A DNA stretch of 64,000 nt from Candidatus Kapaibacterium sp. (GCA_938084565.1 CALKEU010000002.1:142762-206761); one strand, 5' to 3'. Positions 1-8,718 are shown, numbered from the stretch's first letter. Made by a program: numbers and translations. The notes: generated by a model not told the origin, from the sequence alone.

Positions 1-140
1 TCGGCCGCCGTCCGAGGATGGGCAATCAGAGCAAGTTCAACCTCCTGTAGGAGAGGATGGCCCCGCAAGGCATCGAGGGCCTTCACCCAGACCTCCAGGC
101 CAATACCATTACTGTCCCCGATCGTGCACACAATCCGCAT
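1..140 (-). CDS. pdxA: 4-hydroxythreonine-4-phosphate dehydrogenase, 5' part only
   Basis: The minus strand reads from an ATG at 138-140 off the left edge of the window, giving the first 46 residues. They begin MRIVCTIGDSNGIGLEV and continue WVKAL, which matches the PdxA N-terminus (usually TxGDPxGIGPE followed by a short helix). PdxA is an NAD-dependent enzyme of the DXP-dependent vitamin B6 pathway. Two usually conserved positions differ (Asp-Pro is Asp-Ser, and Pro before Glu is Leu). The gene is divergent from the secreted-protein gene that starts near 253, and its start lies inside any longer upstream extension of that frame, so the extension is unlikely to be coding. Only the N-terminus is visible, so the call rests on one motif. 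Confidence 0.75.
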   Translation of the reverse strand, partial: MRIVCTIGDSNGIGLEVWVKALDALRGHPLLQEVELALIAHPRTAA

Positions 141-252
141 TGCCGAGCTTCCGTGCCACGAGCGCCGCAGCAATAGACGCCCAGACTCATCGGCGCCGTG
201 TATACAATGCCTCCCATTTGCTTGGCGTCTGTGGTGTGTGGTCGGCATTACT

Positions 253-1248
253 ATGCTCATGGGTCGATACACTGCCCTCGTGTGTGGAATTGTCGCAGCA
301 TGCTGGGCATATGCAGGGGACTCCACCGGGCTCATCCTGGTGGGGCAAGCGCGTATGGGCAATGGACTGCGCGAGGTAGAACCAACCAAGCTTGAGGCTG
401 CGCTGGCGCTGGCGCTAGAGCTGACGACTCGTTACAGCCTCGTGCCGCCCTCGGTGCGCGATTCCCTGGTCGAGCAGTTCCTTCGGGAAGGCCGAAGCCC
501 GACAGCGTTAGCTGTCGCCCAACAGCTGGGGTGCGCAGCCATTTGCTTTGCCCTGGCAGAACGCTTTGTCCACCTCCTGCGCGTAGAACTCGTTTTCCGA
601 TGGGCTCCCACATTTGAGTCCGAGCAGCGAGGTGTCGGATACGCCCTGTTACGGCACGTCCGCGCACCCTCCGGCGAATTCCTCTACGATCCGGCCCTCC
701 TTGAGGCAACCCAACGCGCCGTGGCCGTTGCGTTCGGTGACAGTGCCCTCTATGCCCATCTGGAGCCCCCCTTCCGCATCTACCCGGCCGCTGTCCTGGC
801 CGTCGTTAGCATCGCCTATCGGGATGACCCTCATTTGCCAGCCTGGCAGCTCTTCCGGCAGAAGGTTGTGACCTCATACGATGCCGTGCTCACCGTCATT
901 GATACAGCCCGCTTCCACCCGCGAGTGGTCGTCTGCGACGTAGACACCCGCGATTCCCTCTATGCCAGAGCAGGGTGGATAGAGCCCGAGAACTACAATC
1001 CTCCGAGCCCGGTAGAGCTCGCATTACTGGCCCGGATGGGGGTGGAATACATTGTCAGCGGCTCCTTCGAGCGCTGCCTCGAGGGAGGGCAGCTCCGCCT
1101 GGAGCTCTATCGGCTCTCCCTCGATGGGGAGCATTGCCGGACCGAATACCTCGGCCGCGCTGAGGGACTCATCGCAGAGGACTCTGTCCCGACGTTCCGC
1201 AGCCTCGTACGACAACTTGCTGGCCAGCTCCTATGGCAGAACCTGTAA
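253..1248 (+). CDS. Secreted or lipid-anchored protein of unknown function
   Basis: A 331-residue protein. I chose the ATG at 253 (an alternative ATG is at 259) because it places a signal peptide (MLMGRYTALVCGIVAACWAYA) at the N-terminus and avoids the divergent pdxA gene. Two halves each carry a stretch of the form 'leucine-gly-cys/val-x-hydrophobic...Arg...Leu-Arg-Leu-Glu-Leu' (LGCAAICFALAERF near residue 95, MGVEYIVSGSFERC near residue 270). That recalls the TolB-N/CsgG/FlgO type of envelope domain, but this is only a pattern impression. It is the first gene of a tightly overlapping run with the ubiquitin-like gene, cobB and acpS: its stop lies 16 bases inside the next gene. I cannot name a function. 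Confidence 0.7.
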   Translation: MLMGRYTALVCGIVAACWAYAGDSTGLILVGQARMGNGLREVEPTKLEAALALALELTTRYSLVPPSVRDSLVEQFLREGRSPTALAVAQQLGCAAICFALAERFVHLLRVELVFRWAPTFESEQRGVGYALLRHVRAPSGEFLYDPALLEATQRAVAVAFGDSALYAHLEPPFRIYPAAVLAVVSIAYRDDPHLPAWQLFRQKVVTSYDAVLTVIDTARFHPRVVVCDVDTRDSLYARAGWIEPENYNPPSPVELALLARMGVEYIVSGSFERCLEGGQLRLELYRLSLDGEHCRTEYLGRAEGLIAEDSVPTFRSLVRQLAGQLLWQNL

Positions 1249-1499
1249 TCGAGGTGTTCGTCTGTCGGGGATTCTCAGGGCATATCGTACGGGTTAGCCT
1301 CCCGGCAGAAGAAGCAGTAGGCAGTCTCATAGCCAAGCTCATGCAGCAATTGGACTTTCCGGCTCCGCCGGAGGCAGTAGGGCTGTACAATCTGACGCAA
1401 GACTTCGAGTACGTGCCCACCGATAGTTTGGCCCGCCGGGGGACTCGAGCGGGCGACCTCTTGCTCTTGGCTGCGACGACAAGATGCCCACGGCCGTAA
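1233..1499 (+). CDS. Small ubiquitin-like (beta-grasp) protein
   Basis: An 88-residue protein. Its layout follows ubiquitin: strand IEVFVCRGF, strand HIVRVSLPAE, a helix (EAVGSLIAKLMQQL), a loop with VGLYN, and a final strand after GTRAGDLLLLAA. The ending GDLLLL is like the YukD/EsaB family of ubiquitin-like proteins. The C-terminus (RCPRP) has no di-glycine, so conjugation or sulfur carriage of the ThiS/MoaD kind is unlikely unless it is processed. It overlaps the gene before by 16 bases and the sirtuin gene after by 16 bases, which suggests translational coupling. The fold is assigned by eye from the strand/helix pattern, so it could be another small alpha/beta protein. Confidence 0.6.
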   Translation: MAEPVIEVFVCRGFSGHIVRVSLPAEEAVGSLIAKLMQQLDFPAPPEAVGLYNLTQDFEYVPTDSLARRGTRAGDLLLLAATTRCPRP

Positions 1500-2254
1500 T
1501 GGGAGAAGCCCTCGAGCGCGCAGCCCAGGTATTGGATCGAGCTCGGCGTGTTGTTGCCTTCACCGGTGCCGGTATCTCGGCCGAAAGTGGCATTCCAACC
1601 TTTCGAGATCCCGGCGGTCTCTGGGCCCATTTCCGCCCCGAAGAAGTTGCCACAGCTGAGGCCTTCGAGCGTGATCCCGATCGCGTTTGGGCCTGGTACC
1701 AACAGCGCCGCCGCGTCATCGAGGCAGCTCAGCCGAACCCCGGCCACTACGCTCTGGCCGCTATGGAGCCCTACTTTGAGGAGTTTACCGTCGTAACGCA
1801 GAATGTCGATCGCTTACACCACCGCGCTGGAAGCCACCACGTCATCGAGCTGCACGGGACACTGCTCGAGTATCACTGCCATCGATGCGGAAGGCCTTAC
1901 ACTGAAGAGCCTCTGCCTGCAGAGACGGCCCCATACTGCCCCGTCTGTGGTGGGCGTATCCGACCATCCGTTGTTTGGTTCGGAGAGCTCCTGCCCGCGG
2001 CAGCTTTTGCTGCGGCCGAGCAGGCGGTGGACCGCTGCGAGGTTTTGCTCTCGATCGGTACCTCCGGCGAGGTCTACCCTGCTGCTGGGCTCGTTTGGCG
2101 AGCCAAAGCCATGGGAGCCACCGTCGTTGAAATCAATCCTGCCCCGAGCGAGCTCAGCACGGCAGCCGATATCCTGATCCGGCAGAAAGCGGGCTCAGCG
2201 CTGCCCGAACTCGTGCGCCGCTTACAACAGTATCGCCAGCAGGCACGGCCATGA
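1484..2254 (+). CDS. cobB: NAD-dependent protein deacylase, sirtuin class III
   Basis: A 256-residue sirtuin that removes acyl groups from lysines using NAD+. Visible motifs are GAGISAESGIPTFRD (residues 28-42), TQNVDRLHHRAGS (105-117), catalytic His124 in ELHGT, zinc cysteines 132, 135, 152 and 155, and SIGTSGEVYPAA near residue 190. Tyr72 and Arg75 (WYQQRR) match the Tyr-x-x-Arg pair that class III sirtuins such as SIRT5 and E. coli CobB use to bind succinyl- or malonyl-lysine, so desuccinylase activity is likely as well as deacetylation. ATG at 1484 overlaps the preceding ubiquitin-like gene. An ATG six codons in is an alternative start. Its stop overlaps acpS by four bases. Confidence 0.95.
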   Translation: MPTAVMGEALERAAQVLDRARRVVAFTGAGISAESGIPTFRDPGGLWAHFRPEEVATAEAFERDPDRVWAWYQQRRRVIEAAQPNPGHYALAAMEPYFEEFTVVTQNVDRLHHRAGSHHVIELHGTLLEYHCHRCGRPYTEEPLPAETAPYCPVCGGRIRPSVVWFGELLPAAAFAAAEQAVDRCEVLLSIGTSGEVYPAAGLVWRAKAMGATVVEINPAPSELSTAADILIRQKAGSALPELVRRLQQYRQQARP

Positions 2255-2655
2255 TTATCGGGATTGGCATCGACATTGTGGAAATTCAGCGGATTGAGGC
2301 TGCCATCGAACGCCATGGGGAACGTTTCCTGGCGCGTCTCTTTACTGACCTGGAGCGAGCTTACTGTGAGCGCTTCGGCGCACAGCGCGCAGGCCACTAT
2401 GCCGCCCGTTTCGCTGCCAAAGAAGCATTGAGCAAAGCCATTGGGACTGGCATGCGCTTCCCCTGCCGCTGGCGCGATATCTGTGTCGTCAACGGGCACT
2501 CTGGCAAACCCGAGCTACAGCTCTCCGGTGAACTCGCACGGCGTTATGCTGGCTACCTCTTTCACCTCTCGCTCTCGCACTCCACCACGCACGCCGTCGC
2601 CGTTGTTGTAGCTATCCCACCGCAGGAACCGCTCAGGGAGACGGGCGTGGGTTAA
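2251..2655 (+). CDS. acpS: Holo-[acyl-carrier-protein] synthase
   Basis: A 134-residue protein that transfers the 4'-phosphopantetheine arm of CoA to the serine of acyl carrier protein in fatty acid synthesis. The metal-binding start GIGIDIVEIQRIE (residues 4-16) and the second motif AARFAAKEALSKAIGTG (residues 51-67) are both present, and the length is typical. The ATGA overlap with the sirtuin stop (2251-2254) indicates co-translation. Its last 23 bases overlap tail-to-tail with queA on the other strand. Confidence 0.95.
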   Translation: MIIGIGIDIVEIQRIEAAIERHGERFLARLFTDLERAYCERFGAQRAGHYAARFAAKEALSKAIGTGMRFPCRWRDICVVNGHSGKPELQLSGELARRYAGYLFHLSLSHSTTHAVAVVVAIPPQEPLRETGVG

Positions 2656-3892
2656 TCAGGAGCGACGCATCACCATAGCTGAGGAAACGATAGCCATGTG
2701 CTAAGGCCTCGGCATAGATGTGCCGCCAGAAATCCCCGACGAAGGCCCCAACCAACAGCAGGAGTGTGCTCCGGGGCTGGTGGAAGTTCGTAATGAGAGC
2801 ATCACACAGCTGGTAGCGGTAACCCGGCATAATCATGAGCTCCGTTGCTCCTTTCAGCTGCTCTAGCCTGTGGTTGTCTAACCACTGCAGGAGTGCATCG
2901 ATTACCTCCAGAGGGGGAGGAAGCGGCATGTTGAGTAGCCCATATGCATCCCACTGGCCTACCTGTAGTGTTGGACTCTCCCACACGTTCTGCTGACCCA
3001 GCAGCAGGCGCACTCCATGCCAGTAGAGGCTCTCCAATGTCCGTACCGACGTCGTACCCACGGCCACAAGCCAGCCCCGCTCGGGAGAGCGCAGAAAGGA
3101 GCTCACCTGCTCGAGAGTCTGTCGTGGTACGCTGATGGACTCGCTGTGCATTCGGTGGGAGCGCACATCGGTCACTTGAATTGGCTTGAACGTATCAAGC
3201 CCAATGTGGAGGCAGAGATCTGCAACCGCTACTCCCGCTTGCTGCAATTTGTCGAGGAGAGATTCCGTAAAGTGCAAGCCCGCCGTCGGCGCTGCCACCG
3301 AGCCGGGGAGCGTAGCGTAGACTGTCTGATAGTACTCCCGGTCGATTTGCTCGGCTTCACGCCGCAGGTACGGCGGGATAGGAATACTCCCGACGGCATG
3401 GAGGAGTTCAGCTAACGTCTCCGTTGCCGGCTGCCAGGCAAGCACAAGGTGTGCTCTGCCCGAGTCGAACGCACGGAGAGAGACACTCAGCTGCCGTTGC
3501 CCCACCACGACAGTGAATTCCTGGCCCGGTCGCAGCCCTCGCCCCCGCACCAGCCCCCACCACTCCACGGGCGGATACGCAGCATAACTTTCCTCCACCG
3601 AGCCCTCCACCGGCTGGAGCAGTAAAATCTCAAGGCGTCCTCCCGTAGGCTTACGCAGGAACAGACGGACCGGCACCACCTGTGTCACATTTCGCACAAG
3701 AAGCGAACCTTTGGGCAAAAGAGTAGGCAGTTCGGCAAAGATGTGATGATGGAGCTGCCGGTTGCGGGCATCCGCCACGAGAAGTCGGCACTGATCCCGC
3801 TGCGGTATCGGATACCGCGCAATACTTTCGGGCGGGAGATCGTACCAGTACTCCTCTAGACTGAGAGCTGGCAGGAGAGGCTCCATTGGCAT
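2633..3892 (-). CDS. queA: S-adenosylmethionine:tRNA ribosyltransferase-isomerase
   Basis: A 419-residue protein that makes epoxyqueuosine in tRNA by moving the ribosyl group of SAM onto 7-aminomethyl-7-deazaguanine at the wobble base. Typical stretches are YDLPPESIARYPIPQRD at the N-terminus, SVAAPTAGLHFT in the middle, GLDTFKPI, and the end block ALITNFHQPRSTLLLLV. I start it at the ATG ending at 3892 (MPMEPLLPAL); a second ATG two codons on is also possible. The frame is open further upstream, but that part has no family similarity. It is a single gene, divergent from sppA. Confidence 0.95.
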   Translation of the reverse strand: MPMEPLLPALSLEEYWYDLPPESIARYPIPQRDQCRLLVADARNRQLHHHIFAELPTLLPKGSLLVRNVTQVVPVRLFLRKPTGGRLEILLLQPVEGSVEESYAAYPPVEWWGLVRGRGLRPGQEFTVVVGQRQLSVSLRAFDSGRAHLVLAWQPATETLAELLHAVGSIPIPPYLRREAEQIDREYYQTVYATLPGSVAAPTAGLHFTESLLDKLQQAGVAVADLCLHIGLDTFKPIQVTDVRSHRMHSESISVPRQTLEQVSSFLRSPERGWLVAVGTTSVRTLESLYWHGVRLLLGQQNVWESPTLQVGQWDAYGLLNMPLPPPLEVIDALLQWLDNHRLEQLKGATELMIMPGYRYQLCDALITNFHQPRSTLLLLVGAFVGDFWRHIYAEALAHGYRFLSYGDASLLINPRPSP

Positions 3893-3980
3893 CGCTTGAC
3901 TGAGCTGAAGAGACGTTGCGCCGAACGTCGGTGTTGTATTTTCACACCTTGCAACATGTCTACCAGCACAGCACACGACG
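3893..3980. promoter_or_regulatory. Divergent spacer between queA and sppA with a possible plus-strand promoter
   Basis: This 88-base spacer separates the two divergent genes. On the plus strand TTG at 3916-3918, 18 bases, then TATTTTCA at 3937-3944 resembles the Bacteroidota promoter layout (TTG, 17-23 bases, TAnnTTTG) with two mismatches in the -7 box. It would serve sppA, which starts at 3981. No convincing box is seen for queA. Confidence 0.35.
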
Positions 3981-5882
3981 ATGACAACCGACTTCCCTAG
4001 CCGGCAGACGCCAGCGGACTTCCCGACCCCAGCATCCTCGCCGCGGCGGAAGACCCCCTGGTGGATCCCACCAGCAGTTGTGCTAGGCCTTCTGGCGCTC
4101 GCTACGCTCCTCAGCGTTCTCTTGCCCTCGGATACTCCTCCGATTGGACTACCGCGCCTGACGTTTCCCCGTATCGATCTTACTCTCCAGACAGCTCAAC
4201 ACAAGCCAGCGGTCCTTCTCCTCGAGCTGGGCGATCTCCCCGAGTGGCACCAGCCATCGCTAGGAGAGTTCTTCGGGGCTACCCCTCACGTCACCTTCTG
4301 CGACGCTCTGACGGCCCTCCAGATTGCTCAGCATGACCCAAACATTGGGGGCCTCTATCTCCGGCTGACTGGGAGCACGCTGGGCTGGGCGCGGCAGGAA
4401 GAACTCTGGGATGCCATCGATGCGTTTCGGCGTAGTGGGAAGTTCGTCTACGCCTATCTGGAATTCGGCTCTGAGGGCGAGTATGCACTTGCCCTGGCCG
4501 CCGATTCAATCTTCATGCCCCGCGAAGGGTTGCTCGAGCTCAATGGCTTTGCCGCCCTCGGCCTTTTCTTCCCTGGGCTGCTGCAGAAGCTGGGGGTTGA
4601 GTACTATGTGGAACAGTTCGAGGAGTACAAAGCTGCCGGGGAGCCTTTGGCTCGGCGCTCCTTCAGTCCTGCAGCGCGGGAGAATCTGCGCGATTTGCTC
4701 CAGCACCGCTATCGGCACTTCGTGAGCCGCATCGAGCAACGTCGGGGCATCCCCGAGACGACGCTACGCCAGAGGGTATTCCGCCAAGGTCTGCAGGAGC
4801 CGGATTCTCTGCAGGCGTGGGGACTCATCGATGGAATTGTCCACGAGACGGAGCTGCTTACCCTCATGGCCCGACGGCTCCAGTTGCGTGATACAGCGCA
4901 GATTCACAAACATCTCCTCCGCTTCGGCCGTTACCTTACTTCTTCCGCCGTACGGCGCTGGAAGCAGAAAGCAGCACAGCGCCCCGCGATCGCTTTAGTC
5001 TATGGCCTTGGCGCTATTGTTCCGGGAAAAGCAGATCCCTGGAGCGAACCCCAGATTGCCGCCGAGGATTTTATCAAAACGCTCCGCGCAGCTGCCGATG
5101 ACGAGGACGTGGGGGCCATTATCCTGCGCATAGATAGCCCTGGGGGCTCTGTGTTGGCCTCGGATGCTATATGGACCGAGTTACGGCGTATCGCTCAGCG
5201 CAAGCCTATCTATGCTTCCATGGGCGACGTGGCTGCCTCGGGCGGCTACTATCTTGCACTCGGCTGCGATACTCTCATTGCGCACCCGAGTACGCTAACA
5301 GGCTCCATTGGGGTGATCCTGGCTCTGCCAAATGTGGCAGGAACACTGCACAAACTAGGCCTTGAGGCCGATACCGTCTTGACCAATCCTGAAGCCTTCT
5401 TCGCCCATCCCTTCTTCCCGTACGAGAAGGCAGCCAAGCAGCGCATCCACGCGATAGCCCACGGCATCTACGAACGCTTCCTGGAGAAAGTCGCTCTACG
5501 GCGGCAGATGGACCGGGAGCAGGTCCGCAAGCGTGCCCGTGGGCGGGTCTGGACGGGGGAAGAAGCATGGCACCTGGGGCTTGTAGACACTCTCGGAGGG
5601 CTCTCAACAGCGCTGGCGCTAGCTAAGCAGCGGCTTGCAATCCCGGAGGACCAACCCGTGGCGCTCCGCATCTTCCCCCGCCACAAGACTCCTTGGGAGC
5701 TCTTCCTCGAGCTGGTGAACTCGGAGGAGACAGCGGCTGAAGGGCGGAGCACGGTCGCGCAGTCTGTGAGCGTCCTGCCGCCGCGACTCCGTTCGGTAGC
5801 CCGATATGTGCTCCAGCTGTGGCACATAAGCCTGCGCGAGCCCGTCATGATGGCCCTCCCGTGGTGGATGGTCTCGCAGTAA
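3981..5882 (+). CDS. sppA: Signal peptide peptidase SppA, 67K type
   Basis: A 633-residue membrane-anchored serine protease that degrades cleaved signal peptides. A cytoplasmic Pro-rich start is followed by one membrane helix (about residues 27-48) and then two tandem ClpP-like S49 domains. As in E. coli SppA, the catalytic Lys lies in the first repeat (EEYKAAGEP, Lys217) and the nucleophile Ser in the second (GDVAASGGYYLA, Ser420). DSPGGS (385-390) and GSIGV are also present. The length matches the long 67K family rather than the short single-domain form. It lies eight bases ahead of a methyltransferase gene. Confidence 0.95.
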   Translation: MTTDFPSRQTPADFPTPASSPRRKTPWWIPPAVVLGLLALATLLSVLLPSDTPPIGLPRLTFPRIDLTLQTAQHKPAVLLLELGDLPEWHQPSLGEFFGATPHVTFCDALTALQIAQHDPNIGGLYLRLTGSTLGWARQEELWDAIDAFRRSGKFVYAYLEFGSEGEYALALAADSIFMPREGLLELNGFAALGLFFPGLLQKLGVEYYVEQFEEYKAAGEPLARRSFSPAARENLRDLLQHRYRHFVSRIEQRRGIPETTLRQRVFRQGLQEPDSLQAWGLIDGIVHETELLTLMARRLQLRDTAQIHKHLLRFGRYLTSSAVRRWKQKAAQRPAIALVYGLGAIVPGKADPWSEPQIAAEDFIKTLRAAADDEDVGAIILRIDSPGGSVLASDAIWTELRRIAQRKPIYASMGDVAASGGYYLALGCDTLIAHPSTLTGSIGVILALPNVAGTLHKLGLEADTVLTNPEAFFAHPFFPYEKAAKQRIHAIAHGIYERFLEKVALRRQMDREQVRKRARGRVWTGEEAWHLGLVDTLGGLSTALALAKQRLAIPEDQPVALRIFPRHKTPWELFLELVNSEETAAEGRSTVAQSVSVLPPRLRSVARYVLQLWHISLREPVMMALPWWMVSQ

Positions 5883-5890
5883 GTTGAGGG

Positions 5891-6697
5891 ATGGACATCG
5901 TCAACCGCCTCTCACCGCGACAATTCCGCACGTACGATGATCTGCTTGCCTTCCTCAGCATCTACGATGACCGGAACCGGCTGCGGGCCTATCGACAGCT
6001 CCTCCGGGCGCATCACCATCGAATCCGGGGCGCTGTCTGCTTAGAGGCTGGGTGTGGCCTAGGGTATTTGTCCGAAGAGCTCCTCCGGTTGGGGGCCCGG
6101 CGTGTCTACGCCGTCGAGCGCAATCGTTTGCTCTTCCGCCTCGCCCGCCAGCGCCTTGGCCAATGTGATCGCCTCCAGCTGTTCTGCACCGATCTCAGCA
6201 CCTTCTCCCCACCGGAGCCCATCGAAGTGCTCGTACACGACTTCTACGGCATGATGCTCTATGACGAAGACCTGTGGACGCTCGACCACCTGCCCTTCCA
6301 GCCCGGCCTCGTACTCCCCGACGGTGGCTATCTCATGGCAGGTCTTACCGAAAGCAGTCGCGTCTGCGATCGAACCGTCACGCCCGAGATCTTTCAGGCC
6401 TTTGCTGGAGTGCTGGTATCGGGGCTCTTCGATGCAGAAGACCTGCCTGGCCGCTGGCACGTAGCACGCTGGCATTTCGGCGAAGGGCTGCAGATTTCCC
6501 CACCCGATCTGAGCGGCGAACCTGGCGATGTCCTCTTCTTTTACCTCAGCGTGACCCACGGCAATAAGGAAATCTGTCGCGCCGGCTACTGCTCCAATTG
6601 GCCCTACATATGGACCCCACGCATCGGTGACCATTTCTCCCTCACCTTCCAGCGCCGTAGCAACTACGGGACAGAGGTGGTCTTCCGCTGGCTATGA
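5891..6697 (+). CDS. Class I methyltransferase resembling protein arginine methyltransferases
   Basis: A 268-residue protein. The SAM-binding motif LEAGCGLGYLSEELLRLGA (near residues 51-69) and the acidic end of the next strand (VYAVERN) are clear. The stretch VLVHDFYGMMLYDEDLWTL (near residue 117) sits where PRMT enzymes carry the double-E loop (SEW-MG...YE), but here the first Glu is His-Asp or Asp. PRMT-type enzymes methylate arginine side chains. With this altered loop the substrate is uncertain, and a small-molecule or other protein target is possible. The gene follows sppA by eight bases and ends two bases from the convergent RsmB-type gene. Confidence 0.65.
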   Translation: MDIVNRLSPRQFRTYDDLLAFLSIYDDRNRLRAYRQLLRAHHHRIRGAVCLEAGCGLGYLSEELLRLGARRVYAVERNRLLFRLARQRLGQCDRLQLFCTDLSTFSPPEPIEVLVHDFYGMMLYDEDLWTLDHLPFQPGLVLPDGGYLMAGLTESSRVCDRTVTPEIFQAFAGVLVSGLFDAEDLPGRWHVARWHFGEGLQISPPDLSGEPGDVLFFYLSVTHGNKEICRAGYCSNWPYIWTPRIGDHFSLTFQRRSNYGTEVVFRWL

Positions 6698-6698
6698 A

Positions 6699-8129
6699 CT
6701 ATCGCCGACGGCGAAGCCGCGCAATGAAGAATCCATCAGTCCCATGGATCGAAGGCAGAAGGAGGCACTCGGCTCGCTGCGGCAGAGCCCATGGAAGCTC
6801 AATGCCAGCGGTTCGGAAGATGGGCTCCAGCGGTTCGCTTTCCCATTCGGGATGGTGGGCCAGAAAGTCCTCCACGACACCGAAATTCTCCTCGGGCATG
6901 ACCGAGCAGGTCGCATAGATGAGGATTCCCCCCGGCATCACCCGTTCGGCATACTGATGCAGGAGATGGAGCTGACGTTGCCGATGGCGGTGGAGCGCCT
7001 CTGGGGTGAGCCGCCACTTGAGGGTCGGGGTGCGGCGTACCGTCCCTATGCCCGAACACGGAGCATCCACCAGCAACGCATGGAAACGCCGAGGGAAGTC
7101 AGACGGGAAGTTTGCCCCCATACGGAGGAGGCGTACACGAACGGAACGGAGGCGGGCACGGCGCACACGGTGCTGTAAGGCACGCAACCGGAGGGCATCA
7201 ATATCGGTAGCCCAAATCTCTCCGCGGTCGCCCTGGAGCATGGCCAGATGGAGCGTTTTGCCCCCGGCACCGGCACAGGCATCCCAGAGGCGCCACTCTG
7301 CCTCCGGCGCCACAGCGTAGCCCACCAGTTGGCTTGCCTCCTCCTGTACCTCGAGGACCCCTGACCGGTAGAGTTCCCCTGTATGCACGGCAGTCCGTTG
7401 CCAGAGCCGTATCCCAACGGGGGAAAACGGTGTTGGAGCAGCTCCTATCCCCCGCTGACGCATTGCGTGGAGCACTTCGTCCCGGGTCGCCCGTAGTGTG
7501 TTAACGCGCAGACAGGGGAAGGCCGGAGCCATAAAGGCCCGGCATAGCTGCACAACATGCCTTGAGCTCAGAGCTGCCCAGGGATTATCCATCCACCGAC
7601 GCAGAATCCAGGCCGGGAACGAACAACCGGCCGCAAAGAGCTGCCACTGCGCCTCATCCCACTCGTGAAACGGCCGATCGAGCAGCAGCTGGAGCTCCCG
7701 CTCCACGATGCATACCTGCTGCCACAGCGCTTCCAGCCACGCCCGTGCCTGCTTCCCCCAACCCGCCGACGCCACAACCTCCTCCCACAGCTGGTCTACC
7801 TCTTCTTCTGCCCGCTGGCTCGCCTGAGCCAACGCCAGTCCAAGGTGGGGATGTCCTAAGCGTGCTCCAAGATAGCCCATCGCCACAAGGAGTAACCACT
7901 CCGGAGAGCACGGCACCGGTGGACTCGGCTGCCGCTCCAGACACCACCGGAGCACGCCGAGGCAGCGCAACGTGGCAAACGTTGCCTCCGCTAGGAACCG
8001 ACGCTCCTTGCTGCCGAGATATGAACGACGTCGGAAGTAGTCCTGTACCACAGCATCCGGTGGCTGGGCCGATCGGAGCATCTGACCGAGCAGCTCACTG
8101 GCATGCCCCAATAGGGACTCAGCACGCAT
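6699..8129 (-). CDS. rsmB: 16S rRNA cytosine-C5 methyltransferase, RsmB/NOP2 family
   Basis: A 476-residue protein. An N-terminal NusB-like helical part (about residues 1-140) precedes a NOP2/Sun methyltransferase domain. SAM site WDACAGAGGKTLHLAML, motif IV VDAPCSGIGTVRR and motif VI YATCSVMPEEN with the catalytic cysteine are all present, which gives the two-cysteine m5C mechanism. RsmB methylates C967 in E. coli, and the N-terminal NusB domain supports that member of the family. The ATG at 8129 overlaps the end of the FMN reductase gene by 11 bases. The frame extends to 8162, but that would lengthen the overlap. It is the last gene of the DoxX operon. Confidence 0.85.
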   Translation of the reverse strand: MRAESLLGHASELLGQMLRSAQPPDAVVQDYFRRRSYLGSKERRFLAEATFATLRCLGVLRWCLERQPSPPVPCSPEWLLLVAMGYLGARLGHPHLGLALAQASQRAEEEVDQLWEEVVASAGWGKQARAWLEALWQQVCIVERELQLLLDRPFHEWDEAQWQLFAAGCSFPAWILRRWMDNPWAALSSRHVVQLCRAFMAPAFPCLRVNTLRATRDEVLHAMRQRGIGAAPTPFSPVGIRLWQRTAVHTGELYRSGVLEVQEEASQLVGYAVAPEAEWRLWDACAGAGGKTLHLAMLQGDRGEIWATDIDALRLRALQHRVRRARLRSVRVRLLRMGANFPSDFPRRFHALLVDAPCSGIGTVRRTPTLKWRLTPEALHRHRQRQLHLLHQYAERVMPGGILIYATCSVMPEENFGVVEDFLAHHPEWESEPLEPIFRTAGIELPWALPQRAECLLLPSIHGTDGFFIARLRRRR

Positions 8130-8718
8130 GGAGCAGCCGAAGTACCCGCCGTTCGACCACACGTCGGGACAACGCCTGCAATAACTGCTGGAGCAGCTCC
8201 TGCGCTACTGGATCGGTGATATGCCCATTCGGATCCAGCTTCTCCCCTACCCGAGCGACCAAGACCTCCGGCCTGGTAAGCACATCAGCGTTCAAGTATG
8301 CCAAAATCTGCCGCAAGTGCAATTGCGCCCGCAATGTCCCGAAATTCCCCGTCGTTGCCCCTATCAGGCCTACCGGCTTACCGTCAAAGGGATTCTCCGC
8401 GGGCGGATATGACATCCAGTCCAGCGCATTCTTGAGCACCCCGGGAATGGAGTAGTTGTACTCAGGGGTAGCGATCAACACAGCATCGGCTGTCCGAATC
8501 CGCTCCTTGAGCCTCTGCACAGCCGTCGGCACCGGAATCCCCCGGTCAGGGTTGAACAGGGGTATCCCCTCGAGCCGGGCTTCCACTATCTGCATATTGG
8601 CCGGAGCGAGCCGCTGGGCCGCCTGCAGCAGCTTTCGATTGTATGACTCCCGCCGAAGACTGCCGACAATACCGAGTACCCGAACGGGCTCCTCTTCTAT
8701 TCTCTGCACACCCCTCAT
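8119..8718 (-). CDS. NADPH-dependent FMN reductase family protein
   Basis: A 199-residue flavodoxin-fold protein. LGIVGSLRRESYNRKLL (near residue 13) is the FMN phosphate-binding loop, and TPEYNYSIPGVLKNALDW is the family signature shared with azoreductase, chromate reductase and ArsH-like proteins. It likely reduces FMN, quinones or xenobiotics using NAD(P)H. The ATG at 8718 overlaps the stop of the upstream DoxX gene as ATGA, so the two are translationally coupled. The neighbouring DoxX membrane proteins suggest a common role in redox or oxidative stress handling, which is inferred from context only. Confidence 0.88.
   Translation of the reverse strand: MRGVQRIEEEPVRVLGIVGSLRRESYNRKLLQAAQRLAPANMQIVEARLEGIPLFNPDRGIPVPTAVQRLKERIRTADAVLIATPEYNYSIPGVLKNALDWMSYPPAENPFDGKPVGLIGATTGNFGTLRAQLHLRQILAYLNADVLTRPEVLVARVGEKLDPNGHITDPVAQELLQQLLQALSRRVVERRVLRLLHAC

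Noticed and set aside
124..252. N-terminal extension of the first secreted-protein frame
   Set aside because: It overlaps the divergent pdxA start and encodes no conserved sequence, whereas the ATG at 253 opens a good signal peptide.
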